Source of the DNA: Thermoplasmata archaeon
Lineage (GTDB): Archaea > Thermoplasmatota > E2 > DHVEG-1
Assembly: GCA_003649715.1 (NCBI GenBank)
Contig: QMSS01000109.1
Coordinates: forward strand, 1 to 5,149
Direction: 5' to 3'
Length of the DNA stretch: 5,149 nt
Below the pieces are notes generated by a model. That model did not search any database. It saw only the letters and a program-made list of their open reading frames with translations, and was not told where the DNA came from. Shown here in pieces: positions 5,108-5,149 of this stretch. Made by a program: the position numbers and the translations under genes. Positions within the stretch are counted from its first letter, which is position 1; each line of letters opens with the position of its first letter.

Positions 5108-5149
5108 TAGCTTAAGAAAGATTATCAAGAATTTAAATCTTTCAGAAGC
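5088..5149 (+). CDS. N-terminal fragment of an unidentified ORF, cut by the right edge
   Basis: ATG at 5088 opens a frame that remains open to the last base (20 full codons, MKKTRRVSLRKIIKNLNLSE, then a partial codon). The start is very basic (six Lys or Arg in the first eleven residues), as in DNA-binding proteins and transposases. There is no good ribosome site before the ATG; GGGA at 5077-5080 is weak. Too little is visible to name it. The context of an insertion-sequence-like end suggests a transposase, but a regulator is equally possible. Confidence 0.35.
   Translation, partial: MKKTRRVSLRKIIKNLNLSE

Larger units (their letters stand above)
5032..5149 (+). mobile_element. Possible left end of an insertion sequence, cut by the window edge
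   Basis: GGCTGTTGAAAAA begins at 5032 and resembles terminal inverted repeats of some insertion sequences as I remember them. It is followed by compact hairpins and, about 55 bases in, an open frame running off the edge. The other end, a transposase body and a target duplication cannot be seen in the window, so the call is tentative. Confidence 0.3.

Overview
The window looks like a piece of an A+T-rich archaeal genome, most likely a euryarchaeon. My best guess is Thermoplasmatota, but the lineage is only inferred. The firmest archaeal marker is a complete transcription factor S gene (97 residues with two zinc ribbons and the Asp-Glu pair at the C-terminal hairpin). TATA-like boxes of the TTTATATA/TTTAAAA kind, short poly-T tracts after genes, a MobB with an extra C-terminal segment, and a secreted protein with several N-glycosylation sequons agree with this.

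Layout from left to right. (1) 1-339, minus strand: the N-terminal 113 codons of an EamA/DMT-type membrane transporter. It has an in-frame TAG at codon 24 and runs off the left edge. (2) 498-1862, minus strand: a complete aldehyde dehydrogenase of the succinate-semialdehyde type with all catalytic residues. (3) 1969-2568, plus strand: a MobB-like P-loop GTPase of molybdenum-cofactor synthesis, transcribed divergently from the dehydrogenase; the two genes appear to share one TATA element at 1926-1937. (4) 2569-3076: about 500 bases with no convincing intact gene. They hold a possible broken small membrane-protein ORF on the minus strand, a G+C-rich block, a 15-base palindrome and a long imperfect inverted repeat. 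(5) 3077-3211: a possible 44-residue ORF. (6) 3311-4019: a Nudix hydrolase (ADP-ribose pyrophosphatase type) followed 10 bases later by transcription factor S, probably one transcript. (7) 4134-4904: a secreted protein of unknown function behind its own TATA box. (8) 4905-5149: non-coding sequence ending in a GGCTGTTGAAAAA-type sequence that resembles an insertion-sequence end, two mutually exclusive hairpins, and the start of an ORF cut by the right edge.

Most genes are ordinary housekeeping or accessory metabolism and do not form one pathway. I see no CRISPR array, tRNA, rRNA or recognisable defence system. The points most worth a second look are the in-frame TAG in the transporter (nonsense mutation or pyrrolysine codon), the competing hairpins at the right edge, the structured 2.6-3.0 kb region, and the orphan secreted protein.
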